In this document: one piece after another, positions 9,665-17,581 of the stretch
Layout: each line of letters opens with the position of its first letter
How positions within the stretch are numbered: the first letter of the stretch is position 1
From: a virus
DNA length: 35,323 bases
IMG/VR virus record: IMGVR_UViG_3300042945_001366
Span: 1 to 35,323 of that record
Strand: one strand, 5' to 3'
The notes under the pieces: generated by a model
The model's input: the letters and a program-made list of their open reading frames with translations, nothing else
Told to the model about the DNA's origin: nothing
The model's database searches: none
Position numbers and translations under genes: made by a program

Positions 9665-9687
9665 AGAAAAACTATAAATTATATAGT
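9665..9687 (-). terminator. Weak intrinsic terminator overlapping the fibre gene stop
   Basis: ACTATA and TATAGT (9671-9676 and 9682-9687) form a perfect 6-bp stem around a 5-base loop that includes the fibre gene's stop codon, followed on the minus strand by TTTTTC. The stem is all A/T except one G-C pair, so efficiency would be low. Confidence 0.35.
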
Positions 9688-10659
9688 GTTTTCCATTTTA
9701 ACAAATACTTGATTTACAGTCCATACTGCAGAAGATCCTGAGTTTACTGTAATACCTAAAAAAGCATTGGCTGTTGTGCTGTTAAAACCAGCAGATGTTG
9801 CAAATGCTCCACCATTACCATTTGATAAACCTGCTTGATCTAATTGGTGCACTAAAGAATAATGACCTACTAATACAGCAGATGTTCCTGAACCTACAGT
9901 TCTAAATATGCATTGTATAGTAATTATACCTGCATCTACAGCAGCTGTTTGTACGGCACCTGTAAATGTTAAAATAGTTGCATCAGTTGTGCTTGAATTT
10001 TCACCAAATCTTACAGTCCATTCTGGAGCATCTGCACCTGCAGCAGTTTTAGTAACTGATATATTCCATGTAATAACAGTACCAGCTTTTATGCTAGCTG
10101 TAGATATAGCAGAATTAGTTAAATAAGTAACTGTAGCAGCTGTAATTTCTTGATTACCAGTACTATTATTAAAATGCTGTTTAGATTTATTGTTAAATGT
10201 ATTCCAATCTGTAGAAGAAAGGTAACCATCAGTTGATGTATTAGATTGACTAATACTTAATGTTCTATTTGTTGTTAAATCACCACCTCCTAATAAAGGA
10301 GATGTAGTGTTTGTAGTTAAATCGTTTTTAACAGGTGTATATCCTAAAGCGCTTGTAACGTCATTAGAGTTTATTCCTGAAATATAACCTTCAGGATTAC
10401 TTAATGGATAATAATTATCTGTTAATAATTTTTCTGTAGCTATAGAAACTGGTTTATTTAAATCAGATGTATTATCTACATTGTTTAATCCTACACTGCT
10501 TTTATTTAACCCTGTTATGTTATTTGTTGGCAACAAGTATTCAGTATACCTGTTTTTATTAATTGCCCTAAAAACTCCCTTGCTAGTAAAGTATACTTCA
10601 TTAGGTATTAGTTTGCCATAATACCTTAATGATAATAATTCTTTATAGTCAATATTCAA
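9679..10659 (-). CDS. Tail fibre / receptor-binding protein
   Basis: 326 residues. Residues about 53-90 carry the phage tail-fibre stalk motif 'VGLNNVDNTSDLNKPVS', and 'VTSALGYTPV' follows near residue 105; both recur in trimeric tail fibres. After 'LSSTDWNTFNNKS' near 150 comes a Thr/Ala/Ser-rich beta domain (about 165-326), likely the receptor-contacting tip. It is the last gene of the fibre cassette before lysis and overlaps the upstream coiled-coil membrane protein by 4 bases. Expected to be a virion surface protein. Confidence 0.7.
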   Translation of the reverse strand: MNIDYKELLSLRYYGKLIPNEVYFTSKGVFRAINKNRYTEYLLPTNNITGLNKSSVGLNNVDNTSDLNKPVSIATEKLLTDNYYPLSNPEGYISGINSNDVTSALGYTPVKNDLTTNTTSPLLGGGDLTTNRTLSISQSNTSTDGYLSSTDWNTFNNKSKQHFNNSTGNQEITAATVTYLTNSAISTASIKAGTVITWNISVTKTAAGADAPEWTVRFGENSSTTDATILTFTGAVQTAAVDAGIITIQCIFRTVGSGTSAVLVGHYSLVHQLDQAGLSNGNGGAFATSAGFNSTTANAFLGITVNSGSSAVWTVNQVFVKMENTI

Positions 10660-10901
10660 TTTAAATCTTCTAATCTTGAAACTCTTTGCTTAACTTCTTT
10701 AACATCTTCCTTTAAGTTAGTATGATCATTGGTTAAAACACCTAAATCTTTTTCCATTCTATTAACAGACTTAGCAATACTTTGTAGTTGAGAAACTCCT
10801 AATTTGCCAACGTAGGCTAGTATAGCTAATAATGTAATAACTAACCATATTAACACTTTAGTATCTGTAACACTTGTTAAACCGCTAGAAATAGTATCCA
10901 T
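10656..10901 (-). CDS. Small membrane/coiled-coil protein, possible second holin or haemolysin XhlA-like
   Basis: 81 residues. A short polar N-terminus is followed by one hydrophobic helix (about 16-34, with KVLIWLVITLLAILAYVG) and a C-terminal coiled coil (about 40-80, heptad-like 'SVNRMEKDLGVL', 'NLKEDVKEVKQRVSRLEDL'). One membrane helix plus a coiled coil resembles XhlA-type lysis accessories, though in those the order is reversed. It is coupled to the fibre gene by a 4-base overlap, so it could instead be a fibre-associated protein. The function is unresolved. Confidence 0.4.
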   Translation of the reverse strand: MDTISSGLTSVTDTKVLIWLVITLLAILAYVGKLGVSQLQSIAKSVNRMEKDLGVLTNDHTNLKEDVKEVKQRVSRLEDLN

Positions 10902-10942
10902 AATTCTTTAATTTTTATTTGTTTTAATATATCCTAACACTT

Positions 10943-11173
10943 TTAAACTTCGTATTTAATTAATTCATTATTTACCCAATTAATTATATCAGTATCATTC
11001 CAATCCGATACATAAGTATATCCTGTAAAGTTAATACCAAATGAAGCAGAATCGGTTACTAATAGAATATCAGTATTACATTCTTTTGTTATGATATTAT
11101 CATGTACAGTTAATACTGTAACTGTTGGATTAATTATTTCTAAATTAAATTCCGGAAATTTATAAGTTGGCAT
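10943..11173 (-). CDS. Small hypothetical protein of the fibre cassette
   Basis: 76 residues with a beta-strand-rich pattern (YKFPEFNLEIINPTVTVL, then VTDSASFGINFTGYTYV) and no membrane segment. It lies 4 bases after the DUF1566-type gene, co-directional with the fibre genes. The family is not recognised; by position it may be a small fibre accessory or a baseplate-type protein. Confidence 0.4.
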   Translation of the reverse strand: MPTYKFPEFNLEIINPTVTVLTVHDNIITKECNTDILLVTDSASFGINFTGYTYVSDWNDTDIINWVNNELIKYEV

Positions 11174-11177
11174 ATTA

Positions 11178-11789
11178 TTAAGTTAAAGTTGTTCCTGATA
11201 CTGTGAATACTCGATTGAATAGTGAACTAATTCCTGCAGTTTTACCTGTGGTAAATACATGCAATGTAGTTGAATTGATTAAATAAAAAGCATTAGCGGT
11301 ATTATTAGCATCTGTTGTTGAACTCCAAAAATCACCTACTAAACTAAAAGGCGCATAGTTAATCTTATTAGCAGGTGTATTACCCCAATTAACCAAACTT
11401 AAATATTCCATCATGTTTGCTAATTTCCACCCACTTGTAAAAGTTCCTATTGTAAATGTCAAAGCATTATCAATAGCTTGGTTCCAAGTATAACTACCTG
11501 TTGCAGGTCTCTTTAATCGATACCATCCTAATACAGTTGAACCATCATAAGTTGACCAATCAATTACAATGTTATTAGTATAGGTTGAACCTCCCAACTC
11601 ATCAGTAAATCTATTAGTATTACCGAATGGATTATTAGCTGCTAATACACTAAATGAAGTTGCTCTACCTGTGCCTAAGTTTGGGTCATCGCCAGTTCTG
11701 TAAGATGTTGTTTGCCCTGTCTTCATTAACTTTGCAGTTGTTAATGGACTTGATGCAGGAGCAGTAGCTTTTATATAAATCTCATTCAT
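11178..11789 (-). CDS. DUF1566 / C-type-lectin-like adhesin on the virion
   Basis: 203 residues. The C-terminal half (about 70-200) has the pattern of DUF1566 (Lcl C-terminal) domains: 'GWYRLKRPATGSYTW' and 'AIDNAL', then 'GWKLANMMEYLSLVNWG', then 'FWSSTTDANNTANAFYL'. These domains have a C-type-lectin-like fold used for binding surface ligands. The N-terminal part (1-65) is Thr/Ser-rich. It lies within a row of small fibre genes, so a host-recognition role is likely. The fold is the one often diversified by retroelements, but no reverse transcriptase or template repeat is visible in this window. Confidence 0.6.
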   Translation of the reverse strand: MNEIYIKATAPASSPLTTAKLMKTGQTTSYRTGDDPNLGTGRATSFSVLAANNPFGNTNRFTDELGGSTYTNNIVIDWSTYDGSTVLGWYRLKRPATGSYTWNQAIDNALTFTIGTFTSGWKLANMMEYLSLVNWGNTPANKINYAPFSLVGDFWSSTTDANNTANAFYLINSTTLHVFTTGKTAGISSLFNRVFTVSGTTLT

Positions 11790-11790
11790 T

Positions 11791-12216
11791 TTATAATCTT
11801 GTTGCGTTTAATACAACTACCGAAGCAGTTGATGCAGTTATTGTTATTTTAGAACCTGATGCTATTGTATTGCCTAATGTATAAGCCACATTATCATCTT
11901 GAATAGTTATTGTAGGTGAATTTAAAACATTGGTAATTGAATCAATAGTTAAGTTATATCTATTGTAAAAATTAACTGTTTGAGCATCTACTAACTCAAC
12001 TGTTATTTTAGGTTTTTTTACAATTAAATCACCGCATGTTAAATTATTAGTTGACAAATCAACTGCACCTGTAGCGCCTGTATAAGGTACTAATGAAGCA
12101 AATTTATTATCTGTATAAGCTTTAATAGCTTTTTGAGAAGGCACAACTAAATCACTATCAAATGATAAAGTTGCATCTGTATCTATAGGTACTCCTTTTG
12201 TTGTTCCTTGTGCCAT
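11791..12216 (-). CDS. Short tail fibre protein
   Basis: 141 residues. The segment 'LSFDSDLVVPSQKAIKAYTD' (about 17-36), followed by 'VPYTGATGAVDLSTNNLT', is a motif seen in many phage tail fibres near the attachment or trimerisation region. The C-terminal half is a beta-rich Thr/Ile/Ser domain. The stop is one base from the next gene's start. Likely one subunit or segment of a modular fibre; no enzymatic motif is visible. Confidence 0.6.
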   Translation of the reverse strand: MAQGTTKGVPIDTDATLSFDSDLVVPSQKAIKAYTDNKFASLVPYTGATGAVDLSTNNLTCGDLIVKKPKITVELVDAQTVNFYNRYNLTIDSITNVLNSPTITIQDDNVAYTLGNTIASGSKITITASTASVVVLNATRL

Positions 12217-12226
12217 ATTTTATCTT

Positions 12227-13477
12227 TTATCTACTTATTTCTTCCCAGTCCATTGATGCAAGAACAGCTCCTCCGCCACCTCCTGCACTAGTAGCTACTA
12301 CAATAGTAAGTTCAAATGGAGTTGACGTTAATCCATTTCTTTCAAGTTGTGTTTTAAAAAGTGCTTCTTTAAGAATATCAACTTGAGTTGATCCTTGATT
12401 TGACACACTAAAAAATCCACTTGCAAGTATTCTTCCTCCTGTAAATGAAGTTCCTGTTATATTATATTGAACAGAAGAACCTCCAGGCGCATCAACCCAA
12501 GTACCTGCTGTTGTAGTTCCACTTGCTATTACTTGCCAGTTATAGTCTCCTGAAGTAGTTGCTATTATAGAAATTGCTGTACATATTACTATAGCATCTA
12601 AGCGACTAGGAGATGTTTTAAGTTTTAAACTTACTACAGGATAAAATGTTCCTGAAACTGTTAATGTTTTTGGAGTTGTTACAGGAATACCAACAGCTTG
12701 TTGTAATCCATTAAGTTGATATCCACCTTCAGATAATACTGTAGAGCATATTTGTTTTAATGTACTTGCGCCACTTGTAGCAGTTGTATTTGTTATTTCA
12801 TATCTTAATGGTAATGAAGCTGTAGTAATGTATGTAGATGTAATTAAATTAGCGTGATGAAATTTATGACAAACATAAAAATTACCATTTATTACAAATC
12901 CTATTCTAACTGTACCTACACCTAACCATTCTAAATCCATAAATAATATTTGAGATTTAGTTAAATCAAGTGTAATTCCACTAGGGCCTGAACCGTCTAA
13001 AGGATCTATATTCCAACTTGATTGAGCAACAGGTGTATTTACTAATGTTCCTGAAACAGAACTTCTTTCAACAAAACTTACTGTGCTATCATTTTGTTCT
13101 AAATAATATCCATTTGCTGCTCCATAATAACCTACTCTTTGCCTAAGCCCTGTTTTAGCAGCACTCATTACAAACGTGTTAAGCACAAGAAGGCTTTTGC
13201 CAGGTTGATAAGAAAACACTTTTGTAGTTTCTCTAAGTACTTCAGAACCTGATGCAGATGTTACGTTTAAATCTACAAGACCTTGATTAGCATTAAATAC
13301 AGCAGTACCACTAGTAGCTGTAGCTGTTGACCATAATTCATTATCATCAAATCTATGACTTGAATCAAATAGTGTAAATGGATTACTAACTCTTAGTCTA
13401 CCAAATGCATCTACGTTAGGAGAGTTTGCATATGAAACCTCACTACTAAATATACTGTATCCTGAATATCCTTGCAT
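12227..13477 (-). CDS. Virion adhesin/structural protein with DAFGRLRVS motif
   Basis: 416 residues. Near the start is 'NVDAFGRLRVSNPFTLFDS' (about 21-39), a signature I associate with a structural protein found in many marine and environmental tailed phages. The rest is beta-rich and includes 'VLNTFVMSAAKTGLRQRVGYY' and 'LFMDLEWLGVGTVRIGFV', consistent with a jelly-roll-like domain. It lies between two other surface proteins. Its position in the virion, head fibre or tail, is not certain. Confidence 0.6.
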   Translation of the reverse strand: MQGYSGYSIFSSEVSYANSPNVDAFGRLRVSNPFTLFDSSHRFDDNELWSTATATSGTAVFNANQGLVDLNVTSASGSEVLRETTKVFSYQPGKSLLVLNTFVMSAAKTGLRQRVGYYGAANGYYLEQNDSTVSFVERSSVSGTLVNTPVAQSSWNIDPLDGSGPSGITLDLTKSQILFMDLEWLGVGTVRIGFVINGNFYVCHKFHHANLITSTYITTASLPLRYEITNTTATSGASTLKQICSTVLSEGGYQLNGLQQAVGIPVTTPKTLTVSGTFYPVVSLKLKTSPSRLDAIVICTAISIIATTSGDYNWQVIASGTTTAGTWVDAPGGSSVQYNITGTSFTGGRILASGFFSVSNQGSTQVDILKEALFKTQLERNGLTSTPFELTIVVATSAGGGGGAVLASMDWEEISR

Positions 13478-13481
13478 AAAA

Positions 13482-13811
13482 TTAACTTAATTCTGTACCA
13501 AATAATTGAAATGAAAGACTAGCATTTCCTGAATATACTCTTACAACATCTGTTGTTGCAAGAGATATACCTATAGTTGCAATAAATGTATCATTGCCTG
13601 CTAATGTAACGTCATAATAAAGATAATCTTTATTCGCTGTAGATCCACCACCTTGAGAAATAGATACTCTAAATGTAGTTTGTGTTCCACCTCTATTACA
13701 TATAGAAATTGAACTACATACAGCAGATCTAGAAGCAGGAACAGTATATAAATCTGTTTCTGTTGTAGCTGAAGGACTAGATTGTCCTAATATTTTATAT
13801 GCATTTGCCAT
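13482..13811 (-). CDS. Small virion surface protein, decoration or fibre type
   Basis: 109 residues. The sequence begins 'YKILGQSSPSATTETDLYTVPA' in shape and continues 'SSISICNRGGTQTTFRVSIS', a pattern common in small phage structural proteins that form a single beta-sandwich. Such proteins often accompany the DAFGRLRVS-type protein, which is the next gene here with a 4-base gap. Probably a capsid decoration or fibre-tip protein; there is no direct proof of location. Confidence 0.5.
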   Translation of the reverse strand: MANAYKILGQSSPSATTETDLYTVPASRSAVCSSISICNRGGTQTTFRVSISQGGGSTANKDYLYYDVTLAGNDTFIATIGISLATTDVVRVYSGNASLSFQLFGTELS

Positions 13812-13812
13812 A

Positions 13813-14313
13813 TTATGCTCCCATTAATAAAAATAAATCTTGATATCCCAATGAAGAACTATTAGTTCCTAAACCTGGATCAAGTTGTGCAGTTTCTATT
13901 ATATAAAACTGATTAAGATTTGAGTAATTAACTGCTTTAATTGTTATTGAATATATTAAAGCAACTGATGCATCTGTATAAGCACTAGATGCTATGTAAT
14001 TACCAGTAGTTGCATTTAATGATACAGTAACTGGATTTAAAGATATATCTAAAGGCGTTTCATAAGTCGGTTTATTTGCACCGTCAACTTTTGAAAGTAT
14101 AGCGTTACCCGACAAGCCAAATTCCCCTTCGTTGATAGTCGATGTTGAAGGCTTAGTGATGGTGCCGCTTGTTCCTGTGATAATCTCGTAATATGTGACC
14201 TTATATTCATTGTTTTCTAAATTTGTTACTCTAGCTTCTAGTCCAGCAGGAGATGATCCTGAAGTTGGATTAGATGAAAATAACCTGTATTTATATTTTA
14301 AAAAATTACTCAT
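13813..14313 (-). CDS. Fibre-cassette protein with an atypical central segment
   Basis: 166 residues. A short basic N-terminus (NFLKYKYRLF) leads to 'GLEARVTNLENNEYKV', probably a short coiled-coil trimeriser, followed by a beta-rich domain. The DNA for about residues 40-85 (roughly 14050-14200) is visibly richer in G and C than its surroundings and uses codons rare in the neighbouring genes, suggesting a module acquired by recombination. The family is otherwise unrecognised; the setting suggests a virion surface protein. Confidence 0.45.
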   Translation of the reverse strand: MSNFLKYKYRLFSSNPTSGSSPAGLEARVTNLENNEYKVTYYEIITGTSGTITKPSTSTINEGEFGLSGNAILSKVDGANKPTYETPLDISLNPVTVSLNATTGNYIASSAYTDASVALIYSITIKAVNYSNLNQFYIIETAQLDPGLGTNSSSLGYQDLFLLMGA

Positions 14314-14337
14314 TATTATAAAGTTTCAGATTTAAGT

Positions 14338-14365
14338 ATTAAAAACAATTTATTGTTATTTTTAA
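14338..14365 (-). terminator. A/T hairpin between fibre genes, possible weak terminator
   Basis: ATTAA and TTAAT arms with an inner AACAA/TTGTT pairing form an A/T-only hairpin between the genes ending at 14369 and starting at 14313. It may slow transcription or just be AT-rich spacer. Confidence 0.25.
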
Positions 14366-14368
14366 TAT

Positions 14369-14728
14369 TTATTTATAATACTGAACATATAATCTTGCAG
14401 TATTTCCAGATGTAGCTATTATTCTAAAATTAATTAGATTTTCTAAAGAGCTTACGTCAAATATATCTAAATCAGCTAATCCTATTCCATCGTTTGAAGA
14501 TGGAGGTGTTGTATCTCCTAACAGTAAATACCTTGCAGATATTCCAGTAGCACCTGCGCCAAACTCAATACGCATTTCAGCATAATTTGCATTATCTGGC
14601 ACTGTTAAAGAAAATGGTGCAACATCATCAATAGATACTAATTCATAACCTATAGCAATCTTATCTTTTTTTGTAACCTTTAATAAATCTAAAAGTATAC
14701 TTTTTGTTTGATCTGAATTAAATGGCAT
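14369..14728 (-). CDS. Small virion-associated hypothetical protein
   Basis: 119 residues. 'FSLTVPDNANYAEMRIEFGAGATGISARYLLLGD' in shape, then 'RIIATSGNTARLYVQYY' at the C-terminus, suggest one compact beta-sandwich, as in small capsid decoration or fibre-tip proteins. An N-terminal helix contains 'ILLDLLKVTKKDKIAIG'. It sits in the fibre cassette with short gaps on both sides. The family is not identified. Confidence 0.45.
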   Translation of the reverse strand: MPFNSDQTKSILLDLLKVTKKDKIAIGYELVSIDDVAPFSLTVPDNANYAEMRIEFGAGATGISARYLLLGDTTPPSSNDGIGLADLDIFDVSSLENLINFRIIATSGNTARLYVQYYK

Positions 14729-14749
14729 TTTATTTTAATTTTAATTTTA

Positions 14750-15040
14750 TTAATCATCATTGCAGTCACATTTGCCGCAAATATCTTTAGCGTTTTGTAC
14801 AACTATAGCAAATTCTTCAGTAGTTAAACAGTTAATTGTGTTTAAATCTTCAGGTACTTCGCCACTAATAGGGTTTTGTAAATTATATTTTAATAGCTCT
14901 TTTATAAAAGAATTAAGCAATATAAGTTTAATAGAGTCATCACAAGCACCATTCACCAAGTTATTACCAATATCTATTGATAAACTTGCAGAACAGCACT
15001 TTAACTTTGTTATTAAAAAATCTAATTCTTCTTGAGTCAT
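14750..15040 (-). CDS. Small Cys-rich hypothetical protein of the fibre cassette
   Basis: 96 residues from an ATG at 15040, one base past the collagen-like gene's stop; a longer reading from 15076 would overlap that gene and adds a non-conserved-looking leader, so I prefer the shorter one. The protein is mainly helical with a Cys pair near the start (KCC) and a C-terminal cluster CGKCDC, resembling the Cys-rich tails of the proteins encoded at 15042 and 15587. The shared cysteines could mean metal binding or assembly contacts among these virion proteins. The function is unknown. Confidence 0.45.
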   Translation of the reverse strand: MTQEELDFLITKLKCCSASLSIDIGNNLVNGACDDSIKLILLNSFIKELLKYNLQNPISGEVPEDLNTINCLTTEEFAIVVQNAKDICGKCDCNDD

Positions 15041-15041
15041 T

Positions 15042-15545
15042 TTATACTTGCCATATACTATGTAATACTGCAGCACTTATTGTTGCTGTACTACTTGTTG
15101 TGTTTATAACTAAACCAATTACATCTGTGTTTGCAAATGTAATTAAACCAGTTTTAAAATGAATTTGACCAAATGTTCCAAAATCAACTCTTCTTGATGG
15201 CCCAACTTGCGAACCATTTTTTGTAAAATAAAAAGTACAATTGTGAGAATCTTCTGAATCTATATTCATATCTAACCACAATATATAAATTCTATTAGTT
15301 GAATCTTTAAATAAGTTAGTTTCAAGTCCTGTAAAAGTATTTACTCCTGAAGTTAAATCACCGCTTAATTCTGTTACAGCAGATGAAGATTGAAATATAA
15401 TTCTTTCTTGAGTTCCTGAAGGGCCTGGATCACCTTGTGGGCCTTGAGGGCCTGTAGGGCCAGCTGGGCCAATAGGGCCTTGTGCACCTGTTGCACCAGT
15501 TGGAATTAACCCATTATTTATTTCATCGTTACAAGTTGTGCACAT
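15042..15545 (-). CDS. Collagen-like fibre protein
   Basis: 167 residues. An N-terminal Cys pair (MCTTC) is followed by about nine Gly-X-Y triplets at residues 17-44 (GATGAQGPIGPAGPTGPQG, then GDPGPSG), which should form a collagen-like triple helix. The C-terminal domain (about 48-167) is beta-rich with 'RIYILWLDMNI' and 'VDFGTFGQIHFKTGLI', resembling a trimeric head domain. Trimeric collagen-stalk proteins occur as head or tail fibres in phages. It lies among other surface-protein genes. No C1q/TNF relationship could be tested by eye. Confidence 0.65.
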   Translation of the reverse strand: MCTTCNDEINNGLIPTGATGAQGPIGPAGPTGPQGPQGDPGPSGTQERIIFQSSSAVTELSGDLTSGVNTFTGLETNLFKDSTNRIYILWLDMNIDSEDSHNCTFYFTKNGSQVGPSRRVDFGTFGQIHFKTGLITFANTDVIGLVINTTSSTATISAAVLHSIWQV

Positions 15546-15586
15546 TTTTATAATATTTTATAGTATTAATATAATGATTTTTTTAA

Positions 15587-16183
15587 TTATCTGCAAGTTT
15601 TACAACCAGTATTTGTACATAATTTATCTAGTATATTCTTTATAGTAGTATACTCTGTTAAATTATTACAAAATGCAGCATATTTTAAAGACTCTAAAAA
15701 AGCTTCAGCTTTTAAAAAGTTCATAGTATTCTTATTATTTTCTCTGTAAGAATCACATTCTCTTACATTTATTTTAGCCTTTAATCTTGATACACAGCAA
15801 GTTGAGTTGCATGTAAAAATATAAGACTTAGTAGTTGAAACAGTTAGCTCCTCATCATCTAAATTGATGTATGTTACTGTGTATTTAAATGTCCATTGAC
15901 CATCTTCAATATTAGTTCTTCCTCCTATTTGACTAGCAGGTATAACATATTGAAAATTTGGATTAGAATTAGGAAAGTAAGTTGTTGTTAACAAATTTAC
16001 CGTGTAAGTAACTAAATCTGGCGCAGTTATTACTAATGTAGCTGAAACTACTGAAGCTAATCCTGGAGGTGGATAATACCCTGTAGGATTAGTTGTTGCA
16101 TTATATGCACCAGTTTGATCTGAAAATGTTAATTCACTACACCCTGTAGTTTGACAAGCGTTAAAGTTTAATACTAATGCCAT
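15587..16183 (-). CDS. Virion structural protein with Cys-rich helical tail
   Basis: 198 residues. Residues 1-125 are beta-rich with 'SVVSATLVITAPDLVTYTV' and 'GQWTFKYTVTYIN', suggesting an Ig-like or fibronectin-like sandwich. Residues about 126-198 are helical and Cys-rich (CNSTCC, CDSYR, CNN, CTNTGCKTCR). The gene begins just after the terminator that ends the 16269-17555 gene, and is the first of the fibre cassette. Likely surface-exposed; the specific role is not recognised. Confidence 0.5.
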   Translation of the reverse strand: MALVLNFNACQTTGCSELTFSDQTGAYNATTNPTGYYPPPGLASVVSATLVITAPDLVTYTVNLLTTTYFPNSNPNFQYVIPASQIGGRTNIEDGQWTFKYTVTYINLDDEELTVSTTKSYIFTCNSTCCVSRLKAKINVRECDSYRENNKNTMNFLKAEAFLESLKYAAFCNNLTEYTTIKNILDKLCTNTGCKTCR

Positions 16184-16204
16184 TTAATATGATTTATTTG
16201 ATTT

Positions 16205-16249
16205 AAAAAAACCCAAAGTTGCACAGCACATGGCTATACAACTCTGGGT
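16205..16249 (-). terminator. Strong intrinsic terminator after the major structural gene
   Basis: On the minus strand, ACCCAGAGTTG (16249-16239) pairs with CAACTTTGGGT (16221-16211) as an 11-bp stem with one G-U pair, followed directly by seven T. It lies 20 bases past the stop of the 16269-17555 gene and separates it from the fibre cassette. Confidence 0.85.
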
Positions 16250-16268
16250 AACAACAAAGGTAAAAAGT

Positions 16269-17555
16269 CTAGATAGAAATGTTTGCAAATGCACCAGGAG
16301 TACTAGTCATCCAAGCATCAAGAATATCTTTAGCATCTTGACCTACAGCTGACAATGAGTTAAAAGCACCACCAGCAGTTATTGCAGGTACAGCGATTAA
16401 CACTGATTTATTTGCAGTTGCAACAACACCAGTTGGAGTAGTTACAGAATCATTAAATTCAATAGTTATTAAGTCGTATTTTAAACGTACTTTAGCAGCA
16501 GCAGTAGATAAGTTAGCTACAAGTGGACTAGTTAAAACAGCAACAGTAGTAGATATGAAATATTTAATCTCATAATTAACACCGCCTAATTCAACTTTCT
16601 CACCTGGTCTAATGATTGCAGCTACAGTTGCACTAAATGTAACAGTATCTTCACCAGAAGTACCAGTTACAGTTGGAGTAATTGCAGCAGAAAGAAGGTA
16701 AGTTGAAGTAGAAGCATATTCAAATACTGGAATAGGCCACATTCTTCTGTTAATAGCACCTTCGTATGCTAAATCTTTATTCTCAATAGTGTAAACTTGG
16801 TTGTAAGTACCTGAACCATAAGCCATTGGTTGGATTAATGTACAAGTTGTAGTTGTACCAAATCCTGAAGCATCATTAACTTGTACTGAGAAATATACTT
16901 GGTTAGGAGTATAAGTAGTGTTATAGAATTGATCTACATCTTTTGCAGTGATTTCAACACCAAATGCAGTTGCACCAGTTACACCATAAACACCTGTACC
17001 ATTACCTACTACTATAGCTACAACTTCAGCTTTCCATGAACTATTGTTGATAGTTGAAGCGATTGTAGTTGCTAAACCTAATTGAGTAGCAGAAGCTGGT
17101 GATTGGAAATTTACATTTAGTAACTCAGGACGTTGTGAATATAACCATTTATCATTTTTAAAACGAATAGTAAAGTTATAGTTAGTGTCATTGTTAACTT
17201 CAATTGAACCACTTGCAGCAACAGTTACACCAGCAGTATTTACATAACCACGTTGATAACCGATAGTCCACACATTTCTTTTAGCAGGAGCATAAGATTC
17301 TGCTTTGTAAGAAGTAACTGCTGTACCAGCAATTTTCATTGAACGTTTTACATATTCAGACTTACCTTCTACAATGTAGATAGCAGGTTGAGTTGTAATA
17401 GTATCAACACCAGCTGGATTTAAAGCTAGCATATCTGTACCATAAATTCCAATCATACCAGGCGTAATAGCTGATATTGCCGAATTATCAGCAGGCATTG
17501 CTGTACCAGCGTCTGCGCTGATGAAAGTGTTTTGCACTCTGTGAATGTTATTCAT
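16269..17555 (-). CDS. Abundant virion structural protein, probable auxiliary capsid or head-fibre protein
   Basis: 428 residues, no membrane segment or signal peptide, rich in Ala, Thr and Val. The N-terminus ('VQNTFISADAGTAMPADN', then 'ITPGMIGIYG') and later strands ('WTIGYQRGYVNT', 'YNFTIRFKNDKWL') point to a beta-rich virion protein. Base composition is less AT-rich and codon choice closer to that of the major capsid gene than to the flanking fibre genes, and it has its own strong terminator; both suggest high expression. In crAss-like phages, auxiliary capsid or head-fibre proteins are encoded near here. A tail-tube role is less likely if the phage is short-tailed. Confidence 0.5.
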   Translation of the reverse strand: MNNIHRVQNTFISADAGTAMPADNSAISAITPGMIGIYGTDMLALNPAGVDTITTQPAIYIVEGKSEYVKRSMKIAGTAVTSYKAESYAPAKRNVWTIGYQRGYVNTAGVTVAASGSIEVNNDTNYNFTIRFKNDKWLYSQRPELLNVNFQSPASATQLGLATTIASTINNSSWKAEVVAIVVGNGTGVYGVTGATAFGVEITAKDVDQFYNTTYTPNQVYFSVQVNDASGFGTTTTCTLIQPMAYGSGTYNQVYTIENKDLAYEGAINRRMWPIPVFEYASTSTYLLSAAITPTVTGTSGEDTVTFSATVAAIIRPGEKVELGGVNYEIKYFISTTVAVLTSPLVANLSTAAAKVRLKYDLITIEFNDSVTTPTGVVATANKSVLIAVPAITAGGAFNSLSAVGQDAKDILDAWMTSTPGAFANISI

Positions 17556-17581
17556 TTTGTTTTAATTTTTAAGTTTTATAA

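Noticed and set aside
11178-13477. A diversity-generating retroelement target system
   Set aside because: No reverse transcriptase or near-identical template/variable repeat pair is visible.
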